The position numbers and the translations under genes were made by a program. DNA of 6,042 bases from Palsa-883 sp035486355 (GTDB lineage Bacteria > Pseudomonadota > Alphaproteobacteria > Acetobacterales > Acetobacteraceae): NCBI GenBank assembly GCA_035486355.1, contig DATHNE010000106.1, positions 1 to 6,042 of the forward strand, given 5' to 3'. Below, piece after piece: positions 5,814 through 6,042 of the stretch (its first letter is position 1; every line of letters starts with the position of its first letter). The notes beneath the pieces were generated by a model. It had not been told where the DNA came from, did no database searches, and saw nothing but the letters and a program-made list of their open reading frames with translations.

Positions 5814-6042
5814 CTAGTCTTGGCGATCGGCCGCCGCAACCGTGGCGTCCCACCACGGGCAGACCCCCGACATCCGCCGATAATTGCCATCCAGCACGTA
5901 CAACGGCTGACGCTCGCCCTGCTGTGCCATCCGCAGGCGCATCGCGCGTGCAGCCTCGCGCTGCTCCGGCGACAACCACGACCGCTCATGGCCCCAAAGA
6001 CTCGGCCCCTGGGTCACCTCACGCGGTTGCCACGCACCCGGA
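5814..6042 (-). CDS. C-terminal fragment of an uncharacterised protein (5' end outside window)
   Basis: The reading frame is open from the right edge to a TAG at 5816-5814 and gives 75 residues beginning PGAWQPREV. An internal GTG at 6017 could start a 67-residue protein, but the frame stays open above it with no stop, so a longer gene cut by the window edge is more likely. The visible part has an amphipathic, Arg/Ala/Glu-rich helix-like stretch (SPEQREAARAMRLRMAQQ), then LYVLDGNYRRMSGVCPWWDA, then a charged end (AAADRQD). It has one Cys, four Trp, and no signal, membrane segment or recognised catalytic motif. I do not recognise the family. The gene runs in the same direction as the sulfotransferase downstream, about 170 bases away, so the two may or may not share a transcript. 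Its high GC and C/G-rich third codon positions fit a genuine coding end. Confidence 0.6.
   Translation of the reverse strand, partial: PGAWQPREVTQGPSLWGHERSWLSPEQREAARAMRLRMAQQGERQPLYVLDGNYRRMSGVCPWWDATVAAADRQD

Noticed and set aside
5098..5817. Plus-strand 239-codon frame opposite the sulfotransferase N-terminus
   Set aside because: No recognisable motif, and the minus strand here encodes the repeat modules with clear internal similarity.

Overview
The window reads as part of the chromosome of an alphaproteobacterium, most likely a high-GC member of the Rhodospirillales/Acetobacteraceae. The evidence is the Hfq core sequence (SQNVQDVFLNHVRK...YKHAIST), the hfq-hflX gene order, the very GC-rich coding sequence, and an rRNA-type boxA (GTTCTTTGACAAT). 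This placement is inferred from family knowledge, not from a search. Every supported gene lies on the minus strand, so transcription runs from the right edge to the left edge.

Right to left: (1) 6042-5814, the C-terminal 75 residues of an unrecognised protein that enters from outside. (2) 5813-5644, a short intergenic region. (3) 5643-3724, a large protein with three divergent copies of a ~90-residue beta-rich-looking module followed by a PAPS-dependent sulfotransferase domain. Its sulfotransferase part is clearly less GC-rich than the neighbouring genes. (4) 3663-3004, a HAD-superfamily phosphatase. (5) An 90-base spacer with a perfect 9-bp hairpin and an A-rich run of ARN triplets. (6) 2913-2608, hfq. 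(7) 2615-1284, hflX, overlapping the end of hfq by 8 bp. (8) 1287-457, an inositol-monophosphatase-family phosphatase, overlapping the end of hflX by 4 bp (ATGA). (9) 456-1, no protein gene: a palindromic 'VIPAQ/PWIPAFAG'-type repeat just after the phosphatase stop, then what looks like the leader of a ribosomal RNA operon (two hairpins, boxA and a conserved GGAAGGGATACG segment) pointing off the left edge.

The HAD phosphatase, hfq, hflX and IMPase-family genes look like one operon. The last three are chained by overlapping stop and start codons, which suggests translational coupling. Hfq is the RNA chaperone for small RNAs, HflX is a ribosome-associated GTPase that rescues or splits stalled ribosomes, and the two phosphatases are metabolic enzymes of unknown substrate. 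The A-rich leader directly ahead of hfq has the triplet pattern bound by the distal face of Hfq, so autoregulation is plausible. The sulfotransferase is probably a separate, perhaps acquired, cell-surface or exopolysaccharide modification gene.

No CRISPR array, insertion sequence, tRNA or phage gene was seen. I found no convincing new defence-type system. The most original items are the triple-module sulfotransferase, the hfq leader and the putative rrn leader.
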